A stretch of DNA of 64,000 nucleotides. It comes from Thermincola carboxydiphila. GTDB lineage: Bacteria; Bacillota; Thermincolia; Thermincolales; UBA2595. A program made the position numbers and the translations under genes. Position 1 is the first letter of the stretch; each line of letters opens with the position of its first letter. The stretch covers positions 121,493 to 185,492 of the forward strand of contig JAENYP010000005.1 in the NCBI GenBank assembly GCA_016841725.1, read 5' to 3'. The notes below the pieces were generated by a model. The model had not been told where the DNA came from. It ran no database searches and worked only from the letters and a program-made list of their open reading frames with translations. Below are positions 44,301-51,522 of the stretch, in pieces.

Positions 44301-44442
44301 AACTGTTTTCGAAAAAACCTACCAGGAGTTCGGGAAACTCCTTTTCACCAGACCTGTCCCTCCACTTCAGGTTTGGGGTACATTGCAGCAAAGGGGAAAC
44401 GGGTTCTCCATAATCGCCCGAAAAATATTCCGGTTGCAGTAA
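41365..44442 (+). CDS. dnaE2: Error-prone DNA polymerase III alpha subunit (DnaE2-like)
   Basis: This 1025-residue C-family polymerase has an N-terminal PHP domain (HLHVHSPFSFLDG, ALTDHNN), the palm catalytic motif PDIDIDF (Asp triad), FQLESPAQR, and ITGYASYGFCEAHAAAFA. A C-terminal HhH/OB part follows. The length and operon partners fit DnaE2 rather than the replicative DnaE1 (usually longer, about 1150). It is expected to copy past lesions as part of the SOS response. It starts at ATG 41365 after GGGAGG. No terminator was seen right after the stop. Confidence 0.9.
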   Translation: MSFVHLHVHSPFSFLDGAGRIEEMVTSASAAGMPSLALTDHNNLCGAILFSGLAKKAGIKPITGVEITLGDDSHLTLLAKNPDGYTNLCRILSAAHLGNPRQTPRTTEETLKAYSSNLAALSGCRKGRIPRLILKGNYRVAEETAQTFADIFGRENFFIEMQQDFLPGSRFLNRALDNLASHRRLKTAATNNVHYVTKEQFKIHDLLTCVRTLTKLEEIHPERRLNAENYLKSPAEMAQIFGDYPQAVTNTLAIAEMCQPALETGNRLFPAFPDIPPGETAAGYLRKLTFKGARERYRYLPRQVTSRLDHELDIICRLGFEDYFLLVWDAANYARREKIRYAGRGSAADSAVAYCLYITEVDSIARNLLFERFMSLERAQTPDIDIDFDSRHRDRVSAYLYKKYGADRVATVCTYNTFRARSAFRDLAKAMDFPAAEIDRLAKKLPYIQADQIDLAVERFPELRESGIDAPGFRDLLDYCAAVSGFPRFIGTHLGGIVVSRCPLSDVTPLQEAAKGIVVTQYDKEFIEDIGLVKLDLLSLRTMAAIEDTTLTIRETGSSFDYETIPLDDKATFAMLNKGETIGVFQLESPAQRALQSRLGASEMEDIIASVAIIRPGPIKGNMVEPFIARRQGKEPVTYLHPKLEPILKKTYGVVLFQEQVIEIATAIAGFTPGEADHLRRVMTHARSHREMAGIGADFIKKAAANGVSTEVAETIFSYITGYASYGFCEAHAAAFATTAYKTAYIIKHYPAHFFASVLSHQPMGFYDSNTLCVEARRRGVTILPPDINLSRECFTVDANTIRISLRQIKGVKDNSLEKILTAREKGPFKSFDDFLKRVHTDRNVLENLICCGAFDSLHSNRKQLLWAIPATGSKGNTGELSLTDNTVTLPPVPDFTPQEKFNMEYEILGIDVTSHFMSHWRSRLNPRGFLNSMNLAAAKTGSPVKVAGLPVRPHRPPTRTGKIAAFFSLEDEFGLIDITVFEKTYQEFGKLLFTRPVPPLQVWGTLQQRGNGFSIIARKIFRLQ

Positions 44443-44589
44443 TTTCCGTTTAACCCCGTTTTTCCACCGTTCACCCCCAGTTTTCCGCCATTCGCCCGAA
44501 TGATGTATAAGATAGGGGCACTAAGTGCTACCATTATATGGGGGTGTTGTATGTTTTTGTTTACATAATTGGAAAAAGGAGGTGAACTA

Positions 44590-44720
44590 TTATCAAGGCA
44601 TTCCCCAAGGCATTTTTGCCAAGCACTTTAGCCCCAAGGCATTTTAGCCAGGCACTTTAGCCCCAAGGCATTTTAGCCAGGCACTTTAGCCAGGCACTTT
44701 AGCCAGGCACTTTAGCCGAA
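44590..44720 (+). repeat. Tandem repeats in the leader of the acetate-type transporter
   Basis: Degenerate copies of CCAAGGCATTTTAG and CCAGGCACTTTAG alternate, with three near-identical CCAGGCACTTTAG units at the 3' end. A GGAGGTGAACT ribosome-like site precedes the array (about 44579) but no usual start codon follows. It lies immediately before the ribosome site of the gene at 44744. Confidence 0.85.
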
Positions 44721-44743
44721 CTTATACTTGGGGGGAGTTTTAG

Positions 44744-45388
44744 ATGTCTGAAGAGAAAAACACCGGCGCCATAGCTGACCCCGGTCCGCTTGGCCTTGCC
44801 GGATTTGCAATGACAACCTTTATCCTGAGCATGATTAATGCCAAGCTGGTACCTGCCTCAATACACGCCACATTCCTGACCCTGGCGCTGTTTTACGGGG
44901 GTATCGCCCAGATACTGGCCGGAATGTGGGAATTCAAAAAAAATAACACCTTTGGCGCTACTGCCTTCACCTCATATGGCGCTTTCTGGCTCGCTTTGGC
45001 TTCAATTATCCTTTTCGAAGAACTGAACCTGATTAATTTCGGACCTGACAGGAATATTGCCATAGGCCTCTTTCTGGTGGCCTGGACAATATTTACCTTC
45101 TATATGTGGATTGGCTCACTAAAAGTCAATAATGCCCTTGTCTTTGTGTTTACAACATTGCTGATAACATATGTCCTGCTGGATCTGGCCGAGTTCAAAA
45201 TAATTTCCAGCAGCGCCCCCGGAGGCCTGATGGGCCTTGTGTGTGCAGCCGGGGCCTGGTATACATCGGCAGCCGGAATTGTCAACTCCACATATGGCAA
45301 GGTTGTGCTCCCTGTTGGCTCCAGGAACGTTAATTCCGCAGCGGTCAAAGTGCCGACAATGAACCTGAAAAAGAAAGTAAAGGCTTAA
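44744..45388 (+). CDS. satP: GPR1/FUN34/YaaH-family acetate/succinate transporter
   Basis: This 214-residue protein has six membrane helices and the family motif GPLGLAGFAMTTFILSMINA (variant of NPxG[ST]LA). Members such as E. coli SatP carry acetate or succinate with protons and may also be channels. In a bacterium with Wood-Ljungdahl genes, acetate export or uptake is a natural role. GGGGGG precedes the ATG by about 9 nt. A tandem-repeat leader lies upstream, and a hairpin (45405-45461) after the stop could be its terminator. Confidence 0.85.
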   Translation: MSEEKNTGAIADPGPLGLAGFAMTTFILSMINAKLVPASIHATFLTLALFYGGIAQILAGMWEFKKNNTFGATAFTSYGAFWLALASIILFEELNLINFGPDRNIAIGLFLVAWTIFTFYMWIGSLKVNNALVFVFTTLLITYVLLDLAEFKIISSSAPGGLMGLVCAAGAWYTSAAGIVNSTYGKVVLPVGSRNVNSAAVKVPTMNLKKKVKA

Positions 45389-45404
45389 TATATAAACCTG
45401 AATA

Positions 45405-45461
45405 GGGGTAGATGATTCCTCGGGCGGGTAAAAAACTTGCCTTCTGGAAAACATCTGCCCC
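45405..45461. repeat. Inverted-repeat hairpin, GGGGTAGATG family (copy 1)
   Basis: GGGGTAGATGATTCC pairs with GGAAAACATCTGCCCC across a GC-rich centre; TTTTGCTGTTTT follows, so it may terminate satP. The same motif with a longer centre lies in the core of the element at 47747-48002. Confidence 0.7.
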
Positions 45462-45539
45462 TTTTGCTGTTTTATGCAAATAATTAGATGCTTCACCGCA
45501 AATATTAACTGGTAATGATATATGGGTGAGGCGATAGAA

Positions 45540-46024
45540 GTGCTTCCACTCAACAAAAACAACAAAGTCTCAATGTTAGTGATGTGTGGCGCCTGTGGGA
45601 TATTCTGGTGGCCAAATATGATACCATAGAAGTAATAAATATCCTGCTCAATTGCGCCCGGGACGCCGGCCTGAAGTTAGTTGTTAAACATACCTTAAAG
45701 GAAGTTGAAAAAGGGGCAAATGAACTGCAGCAGTTGATGTTGGAATACTAGATTCCCCTTCCCCCAAGGCCGCCACAGAATGCAAATATCTCTATTAATT
45801 TGGAACCTGTAACAGACAAATATATCTATAGCCGTATATTCGATTTGGTAAAACAGCTGCTGCCGCTCATGGCAGTGGCGTTTATTAACAGCGGTTCGCC
45901 GGTTGTCATAAAACTGTTAAAAAACCATATCATACAAACAATGGAACTGATTGATAACTTGTCTGTCTATGGTGAAGCAAAGGGTTACCTGCAAAAATTA
46001 CCTATGTATATGCCCATATCCTGA
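45540..46024 (+). pseudogene. DUF3231 gene broken by an in-frame TAG
   Basis: One reading frame encodes STQQKQQSLNVSDVWRLWDILVAKYDTIEVINILLNC ... LMLEY, then TAG at 45749-45751, then continues without another stop as IPLPPRPPQNANISINLEPVTDKYIYSRIFDLVKQ... ending LQKLPMYMPIS. It aligns along its length with the intact DUF3231 protein encoded just downstream (46050). The frame also lacks a usual start: the ribosome site GGTGAGG leads to GTG in a different frame. Both lesions point to a decayed duplicate; readthrough of TAG is less likely. Confidence 0.8.
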
Positions 46025-46049
46025 TGACCAAATCACATGAGGTGACAGT

Positions 46050-46568
46050 ATGAAAATACCCAGTATGTATCAACAAATTACAGACCTCGTAAAATCTCCG
46101 GAACAAAAACAAAAACAAATCAGTGTCAGCGAAGTATGGCATCTGAACAATCATCTAAAAATGAGATATGATGTCCTGGAAACCACCAATATACTTAAAA
46201 ACTTTGCGAAAAGCCCGGAACTAGGTTTAATCCTTGATTACGGGATAGAAGTACTGCAGAGTCAGGCTGAAAAAATAGAAAAATTAACGGGTGACTACGG
46301 GATTCCATTTCCCGCAAGACCGCCTTTTGATAGTAAAACCACTGCTAATGTTGAAATGATTACAGACAGGTATATATTCAGACGCATATCCAGAGGAATT
46401 CAAGGCATGATTCATGTCCATGCAATGGCTTTTACGCAAAGTACTATGCCCATGCTGAGGGAACAATTCAAAAGTTTTCTGCTCCAGGAAGTTGAATTAT
46501 ATGATAAATTTATAGCATATGGCGAAATCAAGGGATTTCTGGAAACACCGCCGCGTTACATGTCATGA
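46050..46568 (+). CDS. DUF3231 family (spore coat CotF-like) protein
   Basis: This 172-residue helical protein has VSEVWHLNNHLKMRYDVLETTNILKNFAKSPELGLILDYGIEVLQSQAEKIEKL and GIPFPARPP, then ITDRYIFRRISRGIQGMIHVHAMAFTQST. This pattern corresponds to one repeat of DUF3231, a family of sporulating Firmicutes thought to be ferritin-like or coat-associated. GAGGTGA precedes the ATG. A damaged copy lies immediately upstream. A terminator follows (46592-46640). Confidence 0.8.
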   Translation: MKIPSMYQQITDLVKSPEQKQKQISVSEVWHLNNHLKMRYDVLETTNILKNFAKSPELGLILDYGIEVLQSQAEKIEKLTGDYGIPFPARPPFDSKTTANVEMITDRYIFRRISRGIQGMIHVHAMAFTQSTMPMLREQFKSFLLQEVELYDKFIAYGEIKGFLETPPRYMS

Positions 46569-46591
46569 TGCTGCCGGATTTGTTCAGTATC

Positions 46592-46640
46592 AAAAAAAGC
46601 CTGTTCTTCCTTAATTAAAGGAAAAACAGGCTTTATATTT
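46592..46640 (+). terminator. Terminator after the DUF3231 gene
   Basis: AAAGCCTGTTCTTCC (46596-46610) pairs with GGAAAAACAGGCTTT (46620-46634), with T-rich sequence after. Confidence 0.85.
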
Positions 46641-46724
46641 TAACCATTCCCTCCGCCTGACATAAATTATACTATGAAGTCCAAAAATTAAATATCTGCA
46701 AACAATGATAAGGAGTTGATCAGC

Positions 46725-47240
46725 ATGCCCATATGTCCCGGAGGGCAGATCTATGTTATTCAGGCAGGTGATACTCTATACTTCATCGCGCGTCGTTTTA
46801 ATATCCCGGTTAATGTTCTTCTGATGGCTAATCCCGGTATCGATCCGTATAACCTGATGATCGGCCAGATTATCTGTGTACCGGAAACCCCTCCGGTGCC
46901 GGAGCCCGGCCCGGAAATTGTGACTCTCAATCCCACTGATATAACCCCCGACTCAAAGGGTGTGGCCTTTATCGAATCCGATGCGGTGACCGCTTTTGTA
47001 ACCAATGTGCCGCAGCCTGATGAACTTCCAGATGGTGAGGTTTATAAGCTATGGGTTAGAGAGTCCGGCAACGGTCAACAGGTGGTCACCACCATGGAAG
47101 AAATTTTTCCCGGTTACTGGGGCGGACGTGTGGAAGTGGATTTTCCCCTGACTACAGGTGTCTCTATCCTGATTACTTCTGCGCAGGAGGAAAACACTAC
47201 AGCTCCGGCAGGTCTCGGGGTTGCTGAAAAAATACTGTAA
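46725..47240 (+). CDS. LysM domain protein, unknown C-terminal domain
   Basis: This protein of about 171 residues has a LysM domain at the N-terminus (YVIQAGDTLYFIARRFNIPVNVLLMANPGIDPYNLMIGQIICVP, about residues 9-53), a proline-rich linker and a beta-rich C-terminal domain (about 65-171) with no recognised family. No signal peptide is visible, as is common for LysM proteins of spore coats. ATG 46725 follows AAGGAG by 10 nt. It may bind cortex or cell-wall glycan. It is related by its LysM part to the protein at 35851. Confidence 0.75.
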   Translation: MPICPGGQIYVIQAGDTLYFIARRFNIPVNVLLMANPGIDPYNLMIGQIICVPETPPVPEPGPEIVTLNPTDITPDSKGVAFIESDAVTAFVTNVPQPDELPDGEVYKLWVRESGNGQQVVTTMEEIFPGYWGGRVEVDFPLTTGVSILITSAQEENTTAPAGLGVAEKIL

Positions 47241-47302
47241 ATCCAGCTTACCCTTGACAGCATCACCCTAAGTAATCCGGCACTCCTGAAGCATCTCCCT
47301 GA

Positions 47303-47727
47303 CTAATCCGGTATCCCTGACAACATCTCCCTGATCATCCTGGCATTTCGGACAGCCTGTCCCTGGTAATGGTTATTGAGACTGACAAAAACGTGCTCTG
47401 CTTTTTCGGCCATTTTAATAATCTTGGGTATCCATTCTGCCAGTTCTTCCTTTGAATAAAGATAGTTATACCGTTCATATGATTCTTTATGATGATACCA
47501 ATTGGCCGAATTACGCCCATGGAACCTGACATACCCCACCCGGGATGGCAGCCACAGGACGGACAAGCCCTTTTAGGTCAGGTTCATCCACTGATACAGT
47601 AGAGTTTATCTCGGTAAAAGCGAATTCACGGGCATAATATTCCAGCATTTCGCCTTTTTTGATTCCTTCCGGGTATACCGGACCAATCCAGTCAGGATAG
47701 CTGTAACCGGCAGTGCCTATGTGAATC
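47303..47727 (-). pseudogene. DUF72 gene with internal deletion
   Basis: The 5' end reads LIHIGTAGYSYPDWIGPVYPEGIKKGEMLEYYAREFAFTEINST, exactly the start of a DUF72 (YecE-like) protein, beginning at TTG 47727 after GAGGTGAG. A second frame (47303-47566) reads VGYVRFHGRNSANWYHH...YLYSKEELAEWIPKI, the DUF72 C-terminal part. The middle (about 100 residues) is missing and the frames do not join. Typical DUF72 proteins are about 240 residues. The gene is therefore a remnant. A MITE-like palindrome lies directly upstream (47747-48002). Confidence 0.85.
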
Positions 47728-47746
47728 AAATATCTCACCTCAAAAA

Positions 47747-48002
47747 CCAAGGAGAAGTATTCTCCTTGCAGCTTATTGACAAACTTCATATTTTTTAGCA
47801 TTGAATTGTAATATTGACAGGGGCAGATGAATTCCTCCGGCGGGCTACATCTCCGCCGGCAGCAGCTCCCGCTTCGCGGGTCGCTGGCCGGTCGGACGAC
47901 AGACTCCGCCATCCGGAACACATCTACCCCTGTCTTATAACATTTTAATCTCAAAATCACTGACTTTGTCAACAGCCTGCAAGGAGAAGTTTTCTCCCTT
48001 GG
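47747..48002. mobile_element. MITE-like palindromic element with about 37-bp terminal inverted repeats
   Basis: The left end (47747-47783) begins CCAAGGAGAAGTATTCTCCT and the right end (47965-48002) is its inverse with a few mismatches. Each end contains a small palindrome AAGGAGAA-TTCTCCTT. Inside, GGGGCAGATGAATTCC (about 47820) pairs with GGAACACATCTACCCC (about 47930). No transposase and no clear target duplication were seen. The size (256 bp) and structure fit a non-autonomous element. Confidence 0.65.
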
Positions 48003-48257
48003 TCATAATGTAAGGACGACATGAAATTAATAAGGGGCAACCTGTTTGCCCCTTGGGAGGTTACGTTCCTCCGTCACGTCAGGGTTTAACCTGTTACCCT
48101 TCTACTTATATTATATGAAAACTTCCCTGCTAATACAAGGAAATCAGTAAGGTATTTTGTATACTTGAGATTCCCCTTCTATAACATCCGAGAGGATTCA
48201 CCGTGAATATGTCGAAAAAGAGAGGGAAATAACTAATCAGCATAACGGGGTGATAAT

Positions 48258-48956
48258 TTGAATTCCGATACCAGGACTGAAACTCTCGTCAAAACAAAAA
48301 TCGGGGAAGAGGCTTTTGACATCGAACGGGTTTATTTTGTGAAAACCGACCGCAGATCAAACCCGCGCAAAATTGACCCCTTCAGGTATTTTGAGGGCAG
48401 CCTGCCGGTACTGGTTTCAGCCCCTCACTCGGTGCGGCACATCCGTCACAAGAAAATCAAGCCTTCTGATGAGTTTACCGGCTCCATAGCGTGTATTCTA
48501 AAAAAACTAACGGGCTGCCACAGTCTTGCGGTAACAAAACTTTACGGAGGAGACCCCAATTTTGACGATAAATGTATTTATAAAGAGTCAATTAAAAACA
48601 TCACTGCTGCTAACAAGCCCAAGATAGTTATTGATATTCACGGCGCTTCCAGAGAGCATGATTTTGACATTGACATCGGTACCATGAAAGGGAACTCCCT
48701 GCTGGGCAAAAGCCGTTATGTCGCGCTGCTCAGGGATTCGCTTGAAAAACACGGCATCAGCACCATTTCGGAAAACCGCTTTACAATATCCGGCCAGAAC
48801 ACTGTTACCAGCTATGTTTCCCAACACCTCGGCATTCCGGCGCTCCAACTGGAAATTAATAAACGCTTCCGCGCTCCGCACCAGAACCCGGAAGATTACT
48901 GCCGCATGGTGGCAGCCCTGGCAGAATTTATCCAAAAAATAGGCTCCCGGAAATGA
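48258..48956 (+). CDS. N-formylglutamate amidohydrolase-like protein
   Basis: This 232-residue protein has PVLVSAPHSVRHIRHKKIKPSDEFTG, KPKIVIDIHGASREHDFDIDIGTMKG and ALQLEINKRFRAP. The Pro-His, Asp-x-His-Gly and Glu-Ile/x-Asn elements match the N-formylglutamate amidohydrolase/FGase fold, a zinc-type hydrolase. The start TTG 48258 follows GGGGTGAT. The substrate is uncertain because this group includes proteins of unknown activity. The stop codon TGA lies inside the left arm of the large palindrome. Confidence 0.75.
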   Translation: MNSDTRTETLVKTKIGEEAFDIERVYFVKTDRRSNPRKIDPFRYFEGSLPVLVSAPHSVRHIRHKKIKPSDEFTGSIACILKKLTGCHSLAVTKLYGGDPNFDDKCIYKESIKNITAANKPKIVIDIHGASREHDFDIDIGTMKGNSLLGKSRYVALLRDSLEKHGISTISENRFTISGQNTVTSYVSQHLGIPALQLEINKRFRAPHQNPEDYCRMVAALAEFIQKIGSRK

Positions 48957-49297
48957 CCGGGAATGAATTATGGTGAGGTATTGTACCGATTTTCCACGCT
49001 GACGCCGGAGAAATCTAACCTTGTTCCTGGCGAAGCCACAGACTAAACCGCCAATTCGGCTCTACCCGCAGGGGGCACGCCGGATCCGTAAAGGCGCTGA
49101 AGCGCCTACGGCTCCGCTGCTGCCTCAATGGCGGCTACGCCATCCATACCCGCAAGGGGTAGGCCGGAAGCCGTAAGCCGCTAAAGCGGCAACGGCTCCG
49201 CACTGGCTCCGGTCTGTGGCTTCGCCTAGCGGAACTGCGGTAATATTTCTCACGGCGTCAGCGTAAGGAAAATCTTGTATAATAGCTACCATATTCC
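48948..49297. repeat. About 350-bp nested palindrome, long version of the 30384 repeat
   Basis: The outer arms (48948-48990 and 49274-49297) carry the same sequence as the 81-bp repeat at 30384, for example CGGAAATGACCGGGAATGAA and TATTGTACCGAT. The inner part adds arms about 56 bases long: TTTTCCACGCTGACGCCGGA (from 48991) against TCACGGCGTCAGCGTAAGGAAAA (to 49272), and GGCGAAGCCACAGAC (49030) against GTCTGTGGCTTCGCC. No protein is encoded. Confidence 0.75.
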
Positions 49298-49530
49298 AAA
49301 GGCGCAGAGCCGTTAACATAAAGGAACTTTTATTTCAGAGAGACTTATAAGAACCTTATTATTTCTGCTAACACTCTGTTAATCACAGCACTCTGTTGAT
49401 TAAAACACTCTGTGATTATAGCACTTCATTGACAGTTGAACAATTTTTCATTATATCTGACCTGGGGGTGGGAAAATGCTTCCTGACAAGGCGCACGGCT
49501 GACCGTAACCACAGGCGTACTGGGCCCCCA

Positions 49531-49597
49531 GGCCCCCATTTTGTTACCGGAACCCCGGCTCCTACGGAGCCGCCGTTCCGACAAAACGGGGGGCCCC
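49531..49597. repeat. GC-rich inverted repeat
   Basis: Arms of about 31 bases, GGCCCCC...CGGCTCC and GGAGCCG...GGGGGGCC, meet at loop TACG. It is imperfect but strong and lies in the 750-bp gene-poor gap 48957-49703. It has no T run and could be another repeat element. Confidence 0.6.
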
Positions 49598-49645
49598 CGG
49601 GAAACATTTTCCCCTGCATGCACAATTCCCTTTTCCCGGCAATTA

Positions 49646-49677
49646 AATAAGGTGGTCTTATTATCGACCACCTTATT
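49646..49677 (-). terminator. Terminator-like hairpin after the 35-residue protein gene
   Basis: AATAAGGTGGTC (49646-49657) pairs with GACCACCTTATT (49666-49677). It lies just downstream of the minus-strand gene at 49704. Confidence 0.65.
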
Positions 49678-49703
49678 ATTATTCTATATGAGGCTAAAAT
49701 GCC

Positions 49704-49811
49704 TTATTTTCCGAAGAGCAAAACAAACAGAAAAATCGTTGAGACTCCAACTGACACAGTACCTATAAGTGCACCGAGCAGCCTATTGCCAATTGAATAC
49801 TCGTAACTCAT
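49704..49811 (-). CDS. 35-residue single-helix membrane peptide
   Basis: ATG 49811 opens 35 codons: MSYEYSIGNRLLGALIGTVS... ending FVLLFGK, one long hydrophobic helix with a polar start. An excellent ribosome site AAGGAGGGGG lies 5 nt before the ATG and a terminator hairpin follows the stop. It is too short for most gene finders. It may be a small membrane or sporulation peptide. Confidence 0.6.
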   Translation of the reverse strand: MSYEYSIGNRLLGALIGTVSVGVSTIFLFVLLFGK

Positions 49812-49978
49812 ACTAACCCCCTCCTTATTCAGTTTGTATGGATTAAACTTTAATCACACCTTATATATTTCTCTTCGCAGAAATTTTTTTAAATCCTTCT
49901 TAAATTTGTGCTTAAATTTGCATTTTTGTATATTTTGTGTTTTTCTATATTATGTAACACCTTGAAAGGAAGTTGCCC

Positions 49979-50593
49979 ATGCCAAAGATATTTGTGATTA
50001 CAAACAGGACTCTTACCAAAGGCAGGCCCCTGGTTTCTGTCATTAGGGAAGCAGCTGCCACAGGAGCAGATGCCGTTATCCTCCGTGAAAAAGACCTGGC
50101 TGTGGCGGAGCTGTATGAACTGGGCGCTGAGATGTCAGCTATTTGTACAGGCACCGAAACAAAACTGATAATCAACTCAAGTGTGGAAACCGCAATAGCC
50201 TGTAATGCCTCCGGGATCCACCTGGGGACAGGCAGCCTGCCGCTGAAAGTTGTCAGGGCAATGGTCCCTGAAAAAATTGTCGGAGTTTCGGTACACAGCA
50301 CAGCAGAGGCTCTCCAGGCACAGGCTGATGGCGCAGACTATATTTTGGCAGGCCATGTTTTCCCTACCCTTAGTAAGCCCGGCCTGGCCGGAAGGGGTCT
50401 GGACTTTATCAGCTCAGTAAAAGCTTCTGTTAAGATACCGGTAATTGCCATTGGAGGCATAAACCCTGAAAATGTAGCTGGGGTTATCCAGGCAGGCGCA
50501 AATGGTATTGCCGTAATGTCCCTGGTGATGGAGGCAGCCGATATCACCGGGACCATAAAAGCCTTGCGCCGGTCAATGCTGTCAGTGCAGTGA
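49979..50593 (+). CDS. Thiamine phosphate synthase / TenI-like protein
   Basis: This TIM-barrel protein of about 204 residues has VILREKDLA, IHLGTGSLPL, VFPTLSKPGLAGRGLDF and IPVIAIGGINPENVAGVIQAGANGIAVMSLVMEA. These place it in the ThiE/TenI family. ThiE couples HMP-PP to thiazole phosphate; TenI is a thiazole tautomerase. The HLG(T/Q) motif and diphosphate loop differ enough that TenI-type is possible. No other thiamine gene or TPP riboswitch lies nearby. The start ATG 49979 follows GGAAG. Confidence 0.75.
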   Translation: MPKIFVITNRTLTKGRPLVSVIREAAATGADAVILREKDLAVAELYELGAEMSAICTGTETKLIINSSVETAIACNASGIHLGTGSLPLKVVRAMVPEKIVGVSVHSTAEALQAQADGADYILAGHVFPTLSKPGLAGRGLDFISSVKASVKIPVIAIGGINPENVAGVIQAGANGIAVMSLVMEAADITGTIKALRRSMLSVQ

Positions 50594-50741
50594 TTGCAGC
50601 AACCAAGTCCCACTCACTGGAGCTGCCACCCGGTAGCGACAGGGAGTATTCTGATGACTTCCCGGTTTTTGGCGTGGCAACCCCTCCCCATTTTTACTCA
50701 TTCACAAAAGAATAGATATGCGGGAGGAGCCTTAATTATAA

Positions 50742-51416
50742 CTAACAAAATAATCCGGTGACTGCAAAAAAGACTGCGGCGCTCAATAAAATGCCCCCAG
50801 CATACTGGCTAAAATCATGTTTATTCATAGTCAATCTGGCCCAGCCGATAGGGATCAGGATTAAAAAAAGCCACCAGAACTGCCAGCCATACAGGTAATT
50901 CACGGTACTGTATATGAGAGTATTCAGTCCGCCGTGAAAACTTATTTTCCAGTAAATTGTTACCAAAACAAGACTGAGGGTGGCCAGAAATACTGCGCCG
51001 GTAATAATAAACAGTTCCCTGTTCAAAAAAAATGTTATCCCGACAGCAACGGCAAAGGAAACCATGCACTTCAGGGTGAAGTCAACCCGTTTAATTCTCT
51101 GGGTTATATCAACATCAAATTGTTTTCTGATCAATACAAGGTACAAAAAATACCCAAAGGGGATAACAAAAACGAATAATAACAGTATAGGAAAATAGAC
51201 CACTTGTTTGTGTACCGGCAGGCTGACATTCCGGAGCACCAGCCAAACCATCAGCGGCAGCCAGATAAGCGGTTCGGTTATTCTGGATATTATTTTAGCC
51301 GCAAGCAGTGCTCTGCTGTGGCGGGAAGATGCAGTGTCCGGGCTCAAATTCCCCATCCTTTGTTTTTGGCTTGGTATTTGCGGTATTTGAAACTTATTTC
51401 GCTGTAAACACCACAT
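50742..51416 (-). CDS. PAP2-superfamily-like membrane protein
   Basis: This protein of about 224 residues has five or six membrane helices, an ISFHGG motif (about residues 160-165) and IPIGWARLTMNKHDFSQYAGGILLS near the end. These recall the SGH and SRxxxxxHxxxD motifs of PAP2 phosphatases, but with FHGG for SGH and ARLTMNKHDFSQ with Gln replacing the last Asp. It may be a divergent PAP2 or lipid-related protein. ATG 51416 is close to its ribosome site GGAGGG (2 nt), so the start is uncertain. Confidence 0.55.
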   Translation of the reverse strand: MWCLQRNKFQIPQIPSQKQRMGNLSPDTASSRHSRALLAAKIISRITEPLIWLPLMVWLVLRNVSLPVHKQVVYFPILLLFVFVIPFGYFLYLVLIRKQFDVDITQRIKRVDFTLKCMVSFAVAVGITFFLNRELFIITGAVFLATLSLVLVTIYWKISFHGGLNTLIYSTVNYLYGWQFWWLFLILIPIGWARLTMNKHDFSQYAGGILLSAAVFFAVTGLFC

Positions 51417-51452
51417 ATCCCTCCTGTTATTATGTACATTCACCTGTGTAAA

Positions 51453-51501
51453 AAAACAGGCCCGCCCTCTTCCAAAACCCGGAAAAGGGACGGCCTGTTT
51501 T
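51453..51501 (-). terminator. Terminator at the end of the hdr-metVF operon
   Basis: AAAACAGGC and GCCTGTTTT pair, with an inner CGCCC and GGGACG forming a stem with a poor loop. T-rich flanks on both sides make it usable in both directions. Confidence 0.85.
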
Positions 51502-51522
51502 CAGCAATCACTTATGGCCCCC

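Noticed and set aside
45749..45751. Pyrrolysine codon (TAG) in the DUF3231 frame
   Set aside because: The family is not known for pyrrolysine, no pyl gene is seen, and the start of the same gene is also damaged, so decay is simpler.
47511..47972. 153-residue frame covering the MITE-like element
   Set aside because: Only its C-terminal part is DUF72-like; the N-terminal half is read through the palindromic element.
48003..48257. Riboswitch before the amidohydrolase-like gene
   Set aside because: The hairpins GGGGCAA/TTGCCCC and GGAGG/CCTCC are present, but no known class matched and there is no T run in the right direction.
49320..49978. TPP riboswitch before the thiE/tenI-like gene
   Set aside because: No CTGAGA-type thiamine-box core was seen in this gap.
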